Source: Bacteroidota bacterium (GTDB lineage: Bacteria > Bacteroidota > Bacteroidia > Flavobacteriales > Flavobacteriaceae). Taken from it: DNA of 64,000 bases. Each line of letters opens with the position of its first letter. The stretch's first letter is position 1. Under the pieces are notes generated by a model. That model was not told the origin of the DNA. It did no database searches and saw only the letters and a list, made by a program, of their open reading frames with translations. Shown here piece by piece: positions 1-7,885 of the stretch. A program made the position numbers and the translations under genes. The DNA is taken from assembly GCA_027620655.1 (NCBI GenBank), contig JAQCDS010000006.1, positions 23,850 through 87,849 of the forward strand, read 5' to 3'.

Positions 1-204
1 AGAAGCTGCGGCTGTGCTGAATCCAACGTATTTTAAGAAATCACGACGCGTTGTTTCTGAAGATTCCAATGTGGATTTATCTCCCAAAAACTCATCCACA
101 GGAATTTCTTGAACAAACTCCTTGTGTTTTAGCGTCTCAACAGCAGAGCTTTGGCTCGGATTTAGCTCCTCAACACTTTTCCAGTATTTCTTGTTTGATG
201 ACAT
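1..204 (-). CDS. actB: Alternative complex III iron-sulfur/molybdopterin-like subunit ActB, N-terminal fragment
   Basis: The first 68 codons of a gene that runs off the left edge of the window. The visible protein starts MSSNKKYWKSVEELN and carries a twin-arginine-type segment (TTRRDFLKYVGFSTAAA) about 50 residues in, which is the usual start of ActB in Bacteroidota: a short conserved cytosolic stretch followed by a Tat-like leader. ActB is the large iron-sulfur subunit of alternative complex III, which moves electrons from menaquinol to the multiheme cytochrome ActA. The gene lies 34 bases downstream of actA on the same strand, the normal act operon order. Only the N-terminus is seen, so cluster-binding cysteines cannot be checked. 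Confidence 0.85.
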   Translation of the reverse strand, partial: MSSNKKYWKSVEELNPSQSSAVETLKHKEFVQEIPVDEFLGDKSTLESSETTRRDFLKYVGFSTAAAS

Positions 205-238
205 ATATTATAGTGTTACTTAAGTCTTTTAATAATTT

Positions 239-1528
239 TTAATAATGGCATTTTCCACATTCCAATCCTCCCATTTGGGCGGCTGTAAGCTGTTCTACTC
301 CATATTTTTTTGAAAGTGCTTCATGAATTTTCTCATAATAGCCATTGTCTTTTACTTTCACATTTGTTTCTCTATGACAATTGATACACCACCCCATTGT
401 AAGCGGTGAATATTGATACATAATCTCCATCTCCTCCACTGGTCCATGACATGTTTGACACTCTAAACCTGCAACAGAAACATGCTGCGAGTGGTTGAAA
501 TATGCAAAGTCAGGAAGATTATGAATTCTAACCCATTTTACGGGTTTTGTTTTTCCTGTATACTTTTGCTCAGCATCATCCCATCCTACAGCATCGTACA
601 GTTTTTGGATTTCTCCATCATAGAATTCTTTGCTGTATTCTTCAGTTGCAGTTGATGGTGCAACTTCATAAATCGATTTATGACAATTCATACAAACATT
701 TAGAGACGGAATTCCAGAATGTTTACTCACTCGAGCAGAGGAATGACAGTATTTACAATCAATACCATTGTCGCCTGCATGAATTTTATGTGAATAGTGT
801 ATCGGTTGAATCGGCTCATATCCTTGATCAACTCCAACTTGCATAAAGTATCCATAAACAAAATATGCGCTCGAAAGCAAAAAGAAAATTGCTGTCGCCA
901 ACAATAAAAATTGATTCTTTAAAAATGCTTTCCACAGCGATGGTCGCTTTACAGCTTCTTGAATTTCTACTTCATTTGCTTCAGCAAAACGTCTTAGTGT
1001 TTTATTTACTAAGAATAGCCCTAGAGCAAGAAGTGCAAAAAGAATGGCTAATGCACCAAGAATAATATCTTTAGAAAGTCCTCCTTCAGTGCTTGTAGGT
1101 GCTTGAGTCGTTACCGTTGCTACAGCTGGAGCGGCTTTGTCTTGTGCAGTGTATGCAAGTATGTTTGAAATGTCTTGGTCTGAAAGCTGTGGAAAAGCTG
1201 TCATTGCAGCTCCATTGTACTCCTTGTAAATCTTGTTGGCATAGGCATCACCAGATTTAATTACAGCAGCACTGTTTCGTATCCAGGCATTGAGCCAGTC
1301 ACGGTCAAGGCCTTCATCTTCGCTCAATCGAGTTTCAACATAGCGAAGTGCCGGTCCTGTCATTTTTTTGTCCAGTTGATGACACGCAGCACAATTAGCA
1401 TTAAAAAGCGATTTCCCTTTTGTGGGGTCTGCTTCTTGAGCCTGTAAAGGTGTGCAAAAAATTGAAAAAAATACAAGACTCAAAAAGATGAGTTTCTGGA
1501 GGGGCTGAAGGTTGTTTACCTGCTTCAT
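239..1528 (-). CDS. actA: Multiheme cytochrome c subunit of alternative complex III (ActA)
   Basis: Periplasm-facing electron-transfer subunit of the quinol-oxidising alternative complex III. I count six CxxCH haem motifs: CAACH at about residue 46, then after two membrane segments CKYCH, CMNCH, CQTCH, CINCH, and CGKCH at the extreme C-terminus. The N-terminal part (residues 30-130) is a single-haem cytochrome c domain; the C-terminal part is the five-haem region typical of ActA. The start at 1528 puts a signal peptide ending LQAQE at the N-terminus; an in-frame ATG at 1573 would add 15 polar residues before it and is less likely. It is followed by actB. The fused single-haem domain makes the protein longer than a bare pentahaem ActA. 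Confidence 0.85.
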   Translation of the reverse strand: MKQVNNLQPLQKLIFLSLVFFSIFCTPLQAQEADPTKGKSLFNANCAACHQLDKKMTGPALRYVETRLSEDEGLDRDWLNAWIRNSAAVIKSGDAYANKIYKEYNGAAMTAFPQLSDQDISNILAYTAQDKAAPAVATVTTQAPTSTEGGLSKDIILGALAILFALLALGLFLVNKTLRRFAEANEVEIQEAVKRPSLWKAFLKNQFLLLATAIFFLLSSAYFVYGYFMQVGVDQGYEPIQPIHYSHKIHAGDNGIDCKYCHSSARVSKHSGIPSLNVCMNCHKSIYEVAPSTATEEYSKEFYDGEIQKLYDAVGWDDAEQKYTGKTKPVKWVRIHNLPDFAYFNHSQHVSVAGLECQTCHGPVEEMEIMYQYSPLTMGWCINCHRETNVKVKDNGYYEKIHEALSKKYGVEQLTAAQMGGLECGKCHY

Positions 1529-1693
1529 ATCAACGTTTGGAGTGGTTTCTAAACTTTGGCGCAATTTTTTCATGCAATAAGATCAAAAATCTATTAACAA
1601 AAATTTATGCAAAAATAAGACATACGGACGATTATTAAAATGATAGATTATGCTAAATTTTAATTTATATTCATTCTAAATAATATTCAATTT

Positions 1694-1721
1694 TTGTTTT
1701 AATTTTAATCATTTACATTTG
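1694..1721 (+). promoter_or_regulatory. Bacteroidota-type promoter for the SPOR-domain gene
   Basis: TTG at 1694-1696 and TACATTTG at 1714-1721 are separated by 17 bases, matching the Bacteroidota -33/-7 pattern (TTG, 17-23 nt, TAnnTTTG). The start codon at 1740 lies 18 bases downstream, leaving a short leader. Confidence 0.55.
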
Positions 1722-1739
1722 TAAAATCAACAGTGAAAT

Positions 1740-2111
1740 ATGAAACGTTATTTATATAAGTTATTTTTTATAACTACTTTATTTTCAACACCTTTATTTG
1801 CACAAGAGGGAATTGTAAAGATTCAAAAAAGTGAAGCGCTAAATCGCTTACTGGCTTTAAAAAAGGAAGTCAATAATTCTAAAAATTATATAAAAATTCA
1901 AATTTACAGTGGCCCAAGGTCTGGCGCAGAGCATGCTTTGGCCTCTTTTCGGTCTGATTTTGCAGGGTACAGTTCGGAAATGAAATACGAGACTCCAAAC
2001 TATAAAATATGGATCGGTAATTTCAGGACTAAAATAGAAGCTGACCGTGCATTAAAAGTTGTTAAAAAAGAATATCCAAATGCGTTCCCTTTCACTCCAA
2101 AACAAAATTAA
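1740..2111 (+). CDS. Secreted SPOR-domain protein
   Basis: A 123-residue protein with an N-terminal signal peptide (MKRYLYKLFFITTLFSTPLF then AQE) and a C-terminal SPOR-like domain at about residues 45-120, recognisable by the pattern KIQIYSGPRSGAEHAL, a central beta strand (YKIWIGNF) and a closing KKEYPNAF. SPOR domains bind denuded septal peptidoglycan, so a periplasmic envelope role is likely, but no partner is indicated. It stands alone: actA diverges upstream and infB converges downstream (25-base gap). The domain assignment is good; the specific function is unknown. Confidence 0.75.
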   Translation: MKRYLYKLFFITTLFSTPLFAQEGIVKIQKSEALNRLLALKKEVNNSKNYIKIQIYSGPRSGAEHALASFRSDFAGYSSEMKYETPNYKIWIGNFRTKIEADRALKVVKKEYPNAFPFTPKQN

Positions 2112-2136
2112 GTTTTAAGAATTTGAAATTGTTGAC

Positions 2137-4779
2137 CTACAATTTCTTTTTAACAGCAACTTCTTGAAACGCTTCAAACACATCTCCTAGTTGAATGTCG
2201 TTGTAGTTTTTAATTTGCATTCCACAATCATAACCTTTTGACACTTCTTTTGCATCATCTTTAAAACGTTTTAATGATGCTAATTCACCTGTGTAAATTA
2301 CAACACCTTCTCTAATGATACGAATTTTGGAATTTCTAAAGATTTTACCATTGGTAACCATACATCCAGCAATTGTTCCAATTTTTGAGATTTTAAATGT
2401 TTCTCTAATTTCTGCTGAGCCTGTAATTTCTTCTTTAAATTCAGGAGATAACATACCTTCCATGGCGTCTTTCAAATCATTTATAGCGTCATAAATAATA
2501 GAGTACATTCGGATGTCAATTTCTTCTTTTTCGGCAATTTGTCGAGCGTTACCCATTGGTCGAACATTAAATCCGATAATTATGGCGTCTGAAGCTGAGG
2601 CTAAGAGCACGTCACTTTCAGTAATTGCTCCTACTGCTTTGTGTATGATATTAACTTGAATTTCTTCTGTGGATAATTTTTGGAAAGAATCTGTAAGTGC
2701 TTCAACAGAACCATCTACATCTCCTTTTAAAATAATGTTCAATTCTTTAAAATCACCAAGTGCAATACGTCTTCCAATTTCATCTAATGTAATATGTCGT
2801 TGAGTACGTACTGATTGTTCACGTTGTAATTGTGTGCGTTTTGCAGCAATTTGCTTGGCTTCTCTTTCGTCTTTAAAGACATTGAATTTGTCCCCTGCTT
2901 GTGGGGCACCATCCAAGCCAAGTATAGAGATTGGTGTAGAGGGGCCAGCTTCGCTGACTTCATGTCCTCGTTCATCTTGCATGGCTTTGATTTTTCCACT
3001 ATTTTTCCCTGCAAGGACATAATCTCCAATGCGTAATGTTCCTGCTTGTACTAAAACTGTTGAAACATAACCTCGCCCTTTATCCAAAAAGGCTTCAACT
3101 ATGGTTCCAACGGCAGCTTTATTTGGATTTGCTTTAAGTTCTAATAATTCTGCTTCAAGAAGTACTTTTTCTAATAATTCTTGTACACCGTCTCCATTTT
3201 TTGCAGAGATGTCATGAGATTGAATTTTTCCACCCCAATCTTCAACCATAAGGTTCATGTTGGCAAGTCCTTCTTTTATTTTATCTGGATTTGAAGTTGG
3301 TAAATCAACTTTATTTATTGCAAAAACTATAGGAACACCAGCGGCTTGAGCATGTGAAATTGCTTCTTTCGTTTGTGGCTTAATATTATCGTCTGCGGCA
3401 ATAACAATAATGGCAATATCTGTAACTTGAGCACCTCTTGCACGCATTGCAGTAAAGGCCTCGTGACCAGGTGTGTCTAAAAATGCGATCTTTTGTCCAG
3501 AGGCTAATGTTACTCCATAGGCACCAATATGCTGTGTAATGCCTCCAGATTCTCCAGCAATTACATTTTCTTCTCTGATATAATCGAGTAGTGATGTTTT
3601 ACCATGATCTACATGTCCCATTACTGTAACAATTGGAGCACGTCCTAGTAAATCTTCCTTCTTATCTTCTACCTCTTCAATAATTTCATCTATATCTGCG
3701 GTTACAAAATCAACCGTATAACCAAATTCTTCTGCAACAATTGATAGGGTTTCTGCATCAAGTCTTTGATTCATTGTAACCATCATTCCTAATGACATAC
3801 AAGCAGATATAATTTCTGTAACTGAAACGTCCATCATGGTTGCAACTTCATTAGCGGTTACAAATTCGGTAACTTTTAGTGTTTTGCTTTCTATTGCTTG
3901 TTGCTCTAAATCTTTTTCTGTTTGCTGACGGTGTTGGTCACGCTTATCTCTTCTGTATTTTGCGCCTTTCCCTTTGGACGATTTCCCTTGAAGTTTTTCT
4001 AGTGTTTCTCGCACTTGTTTTTGAACTTCTTCTGCTGTTGGCTCAACTTTTTGAACACTAGGTTTTTGATTTCTTCCTTTATTTAAACGAGGTTTTTGGT
4101 CTTGATTTCCTCCATCAACTTTACTAATTCTTTTACGTTTTTTCCTCGAATCTGAAGTTCCAGACTTATCAGATTCTTTTGTTGATGAAGCGTTTTTTGG
4201 TTTTTTAAATTGAGATAAATCAATTGTTTGACCTGTTGATTTTGGGCCTGATAATTTTGCGTATTGGGTTTCTACTTTTCCAGATTCTACATCCCCTTTT
4301 GAAGTCTCCTTAGCAGGCTCTTCATTGGTTGGTTTTGGCGGAGACTTTTCAACTTTCTTTGCTTCATCTTTTTTTGGTTTCTCTTCCGCTTTTGGCACTT
4401 CGGGTTTTGGTTTTGGCTCAGATTTAGGTTTTACTGGGCTTAAATCAATTTTCCCAACTTTTTTTGGCCCTTCAAAAGTCGTTTTAGCTTTGATTACTTT
4501 TTTAGCCTCTTCTTCTTTTTTTCGAGCTTCCTCTTCTTCTCTTTGCAAACGTAAAGCTTCTTTTTCTTTTTGCTTTGCTTGACCAACTTCTTTGGAGGCA
4601 ACTTTTTTGCTGGCATCAGTTTGAAACTCCCCTGAAAGTAATTCGTATACTTCAGCAGAAATTTTAGTTGTTGGTCGTTTTTCAATTTCAATGTTTTTTG
4701 ACTCCAAAAAGTCAATAGCACGATCCATTGAAATGTTCAACTCCCTCAATACTTTACTTAATCTAATGATATCAGCCAT
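2137..4779 (-). CDS. infB: Translation initiation factor IF-2
   Basis: GTPase that brings initiator tRNA to the ribosome. The 880 residues show an IF2 N-domain ([15 protein letters not shown]), a long lysine/glutamate/proline-rich linker to about residue 280, and a G domain beginning near residue 385 with GHVDHGKT (G1), DTPGHEAF (G3), NKVD (G4) and SAKNGDG (G5), followed by the beta-barrel and C-terminal fMet-tRNA-binding domains. It is the last gene of a rimP-nusA-infB operon; the gap to nusA is 74 bases. The linker is highly charged, as usual in Bacteroidota, and lowers sequence complexity at 4000-4650. No anomalies in the GTPase motifs. Confidence 0.97.
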   Translation of the reverse strand: MADIIRLSKVLRELNISMDRAIDFLESKNIEIEKRPTTKISAEVYELLSGEFQTDASKKVASKEVGQAKQKEKEALRLQREEEEARKKEEEAKKVIKAKTTFEGPKKVGKIDLSPVKPKSEPKPKPEVPKAEEKPKKDEAKKVEKSPPKPTNEEPAKETSKGDVESGKVETQYAKLSGPKSTGQTIDLSQFKKPKNASSTKESDKSGTSDSRKKRKRISKVDGGNQDQKPRLNKGRNQKPSVQKVEPTAEEVQKQVRETLEKLQGKSSKGKGAKYRRDKRDQHRQQTEKDLEQQAIESKTLKVTEFVTANEVATMMDVSVTEIISACMSLGMMVTMNQRLDAETLSIVAEEFGYTVDFVTADIDEIIEEVEDKKEDLLGRAPIVTVMGHVDHGKTSLLDYIREENVIAGESGGITQHIGAYGVTLASGQKIAFLDTPGHEAFTAMRARGAQVTDIAIIVIAADDNIKPQTKEAISHAQAAGVPIVFAINKVDLPTSNPDKIKEGLANMNLMVEDWGGKIQSHDISAKNGDGVQELLEKVLLEAELLELKANPNKAAVGTIVEAFLDKGRGYVSTVLVQAGTLRIGDYVLAGKNSGKIKAMQDERGHEVSEAGPSTPISILGLDGAPQAGDKFNVFKDEREAKQIAAKRTQLQREQSVRTQRHITLDEIGRRIALGDFKELNIILKGDVDGSVEALTDSFQKLSTEEIQVNIIHKAVGAITESDVLLASASDAIIIGFNVRPMGNARQIAEKEEIDIRMYSIIYDAINDLKDAMEGMLSPEFKEEITGSAEIRETFKISKIGTIAGCMVTNGKIFRNSKIRIIREGVVIYTGELASLKRFKDDAKEVSKGYDCGMQIKNYNDIQLGDVFEAFQEVAVKKKL

Positions 4780-4853
4780 AAATTGCCTTCGTTATTTTTT
4801 TCTATAAAATTTGGCGCAGATGATGTAATCTGGGTGCCAATATAATTAAAATT

Positions 4854-6086
4854 TTAATCTTCGAATTCTTCTTTTAAAATTCGAATCACATCGTCTATTG
4901 TTTCTTCTTCTAAATCTGTACGCTTTACAAGGTCTTTGACATCTTGTTCCAAAACACTTTTGGCAGTATCCAAACCTGCTTTTGCAAATTCATCAATAAT
5001 CCACGCTTCGATTTCATCAGAAAATTCTGAAAGCTCAACATCTTCTTCAACACCTTCTCTAAAGACATCTATTTCGTAGCCCGTAAGGCGTCCTGCAAGA
5101 CGGATATTGTGGCCTCCGCGGCCAATTGCTTTACTAACTTCTTCTGGTTTGAGAATTACCTCTGCGCGTTTGTTTTCTTCGTCAATTTTTATAGAGGTAA
5201 CACGTGCAGGACTCAGAGCTCTGGTAATATATAACTGCAAATTGTTTGTATAATTTATCACATCTATGTTTTCATTGCCTAATTCTCTAACAATACCATG
5301 AATTCGTGATCCTTTCATTCCAACACAGGCACCAACAGGGTCAATTCTGTCGTCGTAAGAGTCCACAGCAACTTTTGCTTTTTCGCCAGGGATTCTAACC
5401 ACATTTTTAACAGAAATAAGCCCATCAAATACTTCTGGAATTTCTTGTTCAAATAATTTTTCCAAAAATGCTGGTGCTGTTCTTGACAAAACAATGTTTG
5501 GTTTGTTACCTTTCAGCTCTACACTTTCAATAATTCCACGTACGTTTTCTCCTTTTCTGAAAAAATCTGATGGAATTTGCTTGTCTTTTGGTAAAATTAA
5601 TTCGTTGCCTTCATCATCCAATAAAATTACTGCACGATGGCGAATATGGTGCACCTCAGCAGTATATATTTCTCCTTCAAGATCCTTGAATTGCTTGTAG
5701 ATATTGGTGTTGTCGTGCTCTTGGATTTTGGAAATTAAGTTTTGACGTAATGCCAAAATTGATCGTCTTCCCAAATCAAATAGCTTTACTTCTTCCGAAA
5801 CATCTTCACCTACTTCAAAATCAGGTTCAATTTTCTGTGCTTCACTTAATGAAATTTCTTGGTTTTCATTTTCAACCTCGCCATCTGCAACAACAATTCT
5901 ATTGCGCCATATTTCCAAATCTCCTTTGTCGGGATTAATAATGATATCGAAGTTGTCATCGTCTCCAAATTTCTTTTTTAAGGCATTTCTAAAAACATCC
6001 TCTAAAATGGCCATAAGGGTCACACGGTCTATGAGTTTATCATCTTTAAACTCCGAAAACGAATCGATTAATGCTAAATTTTCCAT
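4854..6086 (-). CDS. nusA: Transcription termination/antitermination factor NusA
   Basis: RNA-polymerase-associated factor controlling pausing, termination and antitermination. The 410 residues contain the NusA N-domain (about 1-125), an S1 RNA-binding domain (about 130-200, beginning KDLEGEIYTAEVHHI), two KH domains (about 225-350; the second has the GRGGHNIRLA loop) and a short acidic tail. It lacks the C-terminal acidic repeats of the E. coli protein, as is normal outside Proteobacteria. It lies 15 bases downstream of rimP and upstream of infB, the classic operon order. In E. coli NusA autoregulates this operon; the leader hairpin before rimP would be a plausible target here. Confidence 0.97.
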   Translation of the reverse strand: MENLALIDSFSEFKDDKLIDRVTLMAILEDVFRNALKKKFGDDDNFDIIINPDKGDLEIWRNRIVVADGEVENENQEISLSEAQKIEPDFEVGEDVSEEVKLFDLGRRSILALRQNLISKIQEHDNTNIYKQFKDLEGEIYTAEVHHIRHRAVILLDDEGNELILPKDKQIPSDFFRKGENVRGIIESVELKGNKPNIVLSRTAPAFLEKLFEQEIPEVFDGLISVKNVVRIPGEKAKVAVDSYDDRIDPVGACVGMKGSRIHGIVRELGNENIDVINYTNNLQLYITRALSPARVTSIKIDEENKRAEVILKPEEVSKAIGRGGHNIRLAGRLTGYEIDVFREGVEEDVELSEFSDEIEAWIIDEFAKAGLDTAKSVLEQDVKDLVKRTDLEEETIDDVIRILKEEFED

Positions 6087-6101
6087 AATATAGTTCTTCT
6101 C

Positions 6102-6566
6102 TTAAAATACTAATTTTACTTGCGCTTTTTCTATGTTTTGGTACGGTATTGTTGCCATTTTATGAACTGTTTCTTTGCCTTTCCCAATGGGTTTTGGCTC
6201 TCTGGCTTTCCATTCCAAAACAATTTCTTTTGTATCTGCAGCTGTTAGTACTGCTTCATATTTTTCATTTTGTACTGTTTTGAGTTTTAGCGTACGGCCA
6301 ATATTTTTTTTATACTGGCGTTGGTGTACCAAAGGCGTTGTTGCTCCTGCCGAAGAAACTTCTAATGAAAAGTCTTGCTCCTCGCGATCAAGGTTGTGCT
6401 CTATGGAACGACTCACATACATACAGTCTTCTACCAAAACACCCTTATCCCCATCGATAATAATACGGATTTTGTTTCCCTCCAAAATTTCAAAATCAAT
6501 GAGAAACAAATCGGGTCTTTTTTCAAGGCCTTCCTCCAAAAACTCTTTTACACTATCTCTAAACAT
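6102..6566 (-). CDS. rimP: Ribosome maturation factor RimP
   Basis: Assembly factor for the 30S subunit. The 154 residues show the two-domain RimP pattern, with the conserved DGDKGVLVEDCMYVSRSIEHNL region around residues 38-60 and the VSSAGATTPL motif around residues 70-80. It is the first gene of rimP-nusA-infB. The mRNA leader between the predicted promoter and this ATG contains a terminator-like hairpin (separate entry). The start is well defined: it follows the hairpin T-run by 5 bases and matches the family N-terminus. Confidence 0.95.
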   Translation of the reverse strand: MFRDSVKEFLEEGLEKRPDLFLIDFEILEGNKIRIIIDGDKGVLVEDCMYVSRSIEHNLDREEQDFSLEVSSAGATTPLVHQRQYKKNIGRTLKLKTVQNEKYEAVLTAADTKEIVLEWKAREPKPIGKGKETVHKMATIPYQNIEKAQVKLVF

Positions 6567-6570
6567 TTGG

Positions 6571-6599
6571 TATAAAAAGAGGGGACTTTTCGTCCCCTC
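6571..6599 (-). terminator. Terminator-like hairpin in the rimP leader (candidate attenuator)
   Basis: On the minus strand, GAGGGGAC (6599-6592) and GTCCCCTC (6586-6579) form a perfect 8-bp GC-rich stem around a 5-base loop, followed at once by TTTTTATA (6578-6571). This is an intrinsic-terminator shape placed only 5 bases before the rimP ATG and about 25 bases after the predicted -7 element, so it should form in the operon's own 5' leader. Gene-upstream placement suggests conditional read-through (attenuation) rather than termination of another gene, because nothing is transcribed into it from upstream except the divergently placed tRNA terminator region. Confidence 0.6.
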
Positions 6600-6624
6600 A
6601 CTTTAATTTTTCCGTTCTACGCTG

Positions 6625-6656
6625 CAAATATAAGGGATAAAAGAGGATTTATGCAA
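6625..6656 (-). promoter_or_regulatory. Predicted promoter of rimP-nusA-infB
   Basis: On the minus strand TTG (6656-6654) and TATATTTG (6632-6625) are separated by 21 bases, matching the Bacteroidota promoter pattern. Transcription would start near 6619, giving a leader of about 50 bases that contains the 6571-6599 hairpin. Confidence 0.55.
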
Positions 6657-6693
6657 GTTTTAGCACACTTTATTGAATTATTTTTCAAAATAA

Positions 6694-6721
6694 AAAAGCT
6701 TCAACTGAGTTGAAGCTTTTT
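6694..6721 (-). terminator. Terminator downstream of tRNA-Gln
   Basis: AAGCTTCAA (6696-6704) pairs with TTGAAGCTT (6710-6718) around CTGAG, flanked by an A-run on the left and a T-run on the right, so it can work in both directions. On the minus strand it directly follows the tRNA-Gln 3' end at 6726. Confidence 0.7.
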
Positions 6722-6725
6722 TTTG

Positions 6726-6798
6726 TTGGCCCACTAGGGCTCGAACCTAGACTCTTCTGGACCAAAACCAGACGTGTTGCCAGTTACACCATGGGCCA
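6726..6798 (-). tRNA. tRNA-Gln (anticodon TTG)
   Basis: The reverse strand folds as a full 73-base cloverleaf: acceptor TGGCCCA/TGGGCCA with discriminator A, D-arm GTGT/ACAC, anticodon stem TCTGG/CCAGA with loop TTTTGGT (anticodon TTG, reading CAA), 5-base variable loop, and T-arm CTAGG/CCTAG with loop TTCGAGC. CCA is not encoded. A promoter with TTG at 6845-6843 and TAAATTTG at 6823-6816 (19-base spacing) precedes it. Confidence 0.95.
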
Positions 6799-6815
6799 TT
6801 CTCGTAATGAGGATG

Positions 6816-6845
6816 CAAATTTAGAACAAAACTTTGGTTGCACAA
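6816..6845 (-). promoter_or_regulatory. Promoter of tRNA-Gln
   Basis: Minus-strand TTG (6845-6843), 19 bases, then TAAATTTG (6823-6816), an exact match to the Bacteroidota pattern; the tRNA 5' end lies 18 bases downstream. Confidence 0.6.
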
Positions 6846-6878
6846 ATATTTTTTAAAAATAAATAATTCATTAATTAT

Positions 6879-6909
6879 TTGGTTTATAATTTAAACTTGT
6901 TTACATTTG
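6879..6909 (+). promoter_or_regulatory. Promoter of the membrane protein / winged-helix pair
   Basis: TTG at 6879-6881, 20 bases, then TACATTTG at 6902-6909. This fixes the start of the next gene at 6934, because an upstream in-frame codon at 6907 would lie inside the -7 element. Confidence 0.65.
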
Positions 6910-6933
6910 CTTAAAATTAAAACCCATTTTATT

Positions 6934-7503
6934 ATGAATCATTCTGAACAATTAAATCTTATTAATGAGGCCATTAATAAGACTAAAGAACAACTCAAAC
7001 CCACTTCTATTAATTTTATTTTTTGGGGGCTACTCATTTCAATGATGAGTTTAATTCATTATTCTTTTCCCGAATTTATTCAAAAAACAGCATATTCTTC
7101 GATTTTGTTTTGGACTATAATTCCGATTATTGGCATGATTATTAACATTATTTATAACATAAAAGTTGGTGTGCGTTTGGGATTTGAAACACACATTGGG
7201 CGTGCCCTAAAACTTGTTTGGGGAGTATTTAATATTGCCTGGCTTTTGATCGTAGTTTTGTCTATATTTAAAAAGCAAAATCCTGTAGAAGAAATTTTAT
7301 TTCTACTTGGTGTTATTTTACTTATCACTGCGCTTCTTATTCGCTTTAGCCCTATCATAGTTGGGGGAATCGCTGTCATTGCTTGTAGTGTTTTAATCAC
7401 TCTTTCAACAGGTGTCAATGTGCTTTTGATTAATGCTGTGGCAACTTTTGTTGGGCTTTTCATTCCTGGGCTTTCACTTTATTTAAGCAAAAAACATGTT
7501 TGA
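6934..7503 (+). CDS. Small polytopic membrane protein, function unknown
   Basis: About 189 residues beginning MNHSEQLNLINEAINKTKEQ, a short soluble head followed by roughly six hydrophobic segments (starting at FIFWGLLISMMSLIHYSF and ending GLFIPGLSLYL). I do not recognise a characterised family. Its last 8 bases overlap the start of the winged-helix gene that follows, so the two are translationally coupled; membrane protein plus small DNA-binding partner is a recurring pair in Bacteroidota. The start at 6934 was chosen because it lies 25 bases after a good promoter, while the upstream in-frame codon at 6907 falls within that promoter. Confidence 0.75.
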   Translation: MNHSEQLNLINEAINKTKEQLKPTSINFIFWGLLISMMSLIHYSFPEFIQKTAYSSILFWTIIPIIGMIINIIYNIKVGVRLGFETHIGRALKLVWGVFNIAWLLIVVLSIFKKQNPVEEILFLLGVILLITALLIRFSPIIVGGIAVIACSVLITLSTGVNVLLINAVATFVGLFIPGLSLYLSKKHV

Positions 7504-7786
7504 ACCGCTCGACAAATTATTGACAAACCCCATTCGTTTGATGGTGATGTCTGTATTGATAAAAGTGAGTGATTGTGATTTTAATTATTTAAAAAAAATC
7601 ACAAACAGTACACAAGGCAATTTGAGTGTTCAGCTAAAAAAACTTGCAGAAAGTGAATACATTTCTATTGCCAAGAGTTTCGAAAACAATTACCCAAAAA
7701 CAAAACTTAAAATCACAAAAAAAGGAGTTTTGGCCTTTGAAAATCATTTCAAAAACTTAAAAAAATACCAAAATCTTGACCTATGA
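7496..7786 (+). CDS. Winged-helix transcriptional regulator
   Basis: A 96-residue protein with the layout of a stand-alone winged-helix domain: LLTNPIRLMVMSVLIK (helix 1), the recognition-helix region TNSTQGNLSVQLKKLAE, and a wing with basic residues (YPKTKLKITKKG). This matches small MarR/ArsR-like DNA-binding proteins of the HTH_34 type often annotated in Bacteroidota. It overlaps the preceding membrane-protein gene by 8 bases (ATGTTTGA), implying joint expression; the most economical idea is that it regulates its own operon in response to something sensed by the membrane partner, but nothing here proves that. Confidence 0.75.
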   Translation: MFEPLDKLLTNPIRLMVMSVLIKVSDCDFNYLKKITNSTQGNLSVQLKKLAESEYISIAKSFENNYPKTKLKITKKGVLAFENHFKNLKKYQNLDL

Positions 7787-7885
7787 TTTGTTTCATTTTA
7801 AAAATTACAACAATCTTTGGGATATTTATTGTAAATCTATCCCTCAAATTATTTAGCCTTATTTGATTTTATTATTAAATTCGCC

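Noticed and set aside
4325..4582. Phe/Ser/Gly-rich open frame antisense to infB
   Set aside because: It mirrors the Lys/Glu/Pro-rich linker of IF-2; a composition artefact.
6175..6606. 143-codon open frame antisense to rimP
   Set aside because: It lies wholly opposite a conserved gene and its leader and shows no domain.
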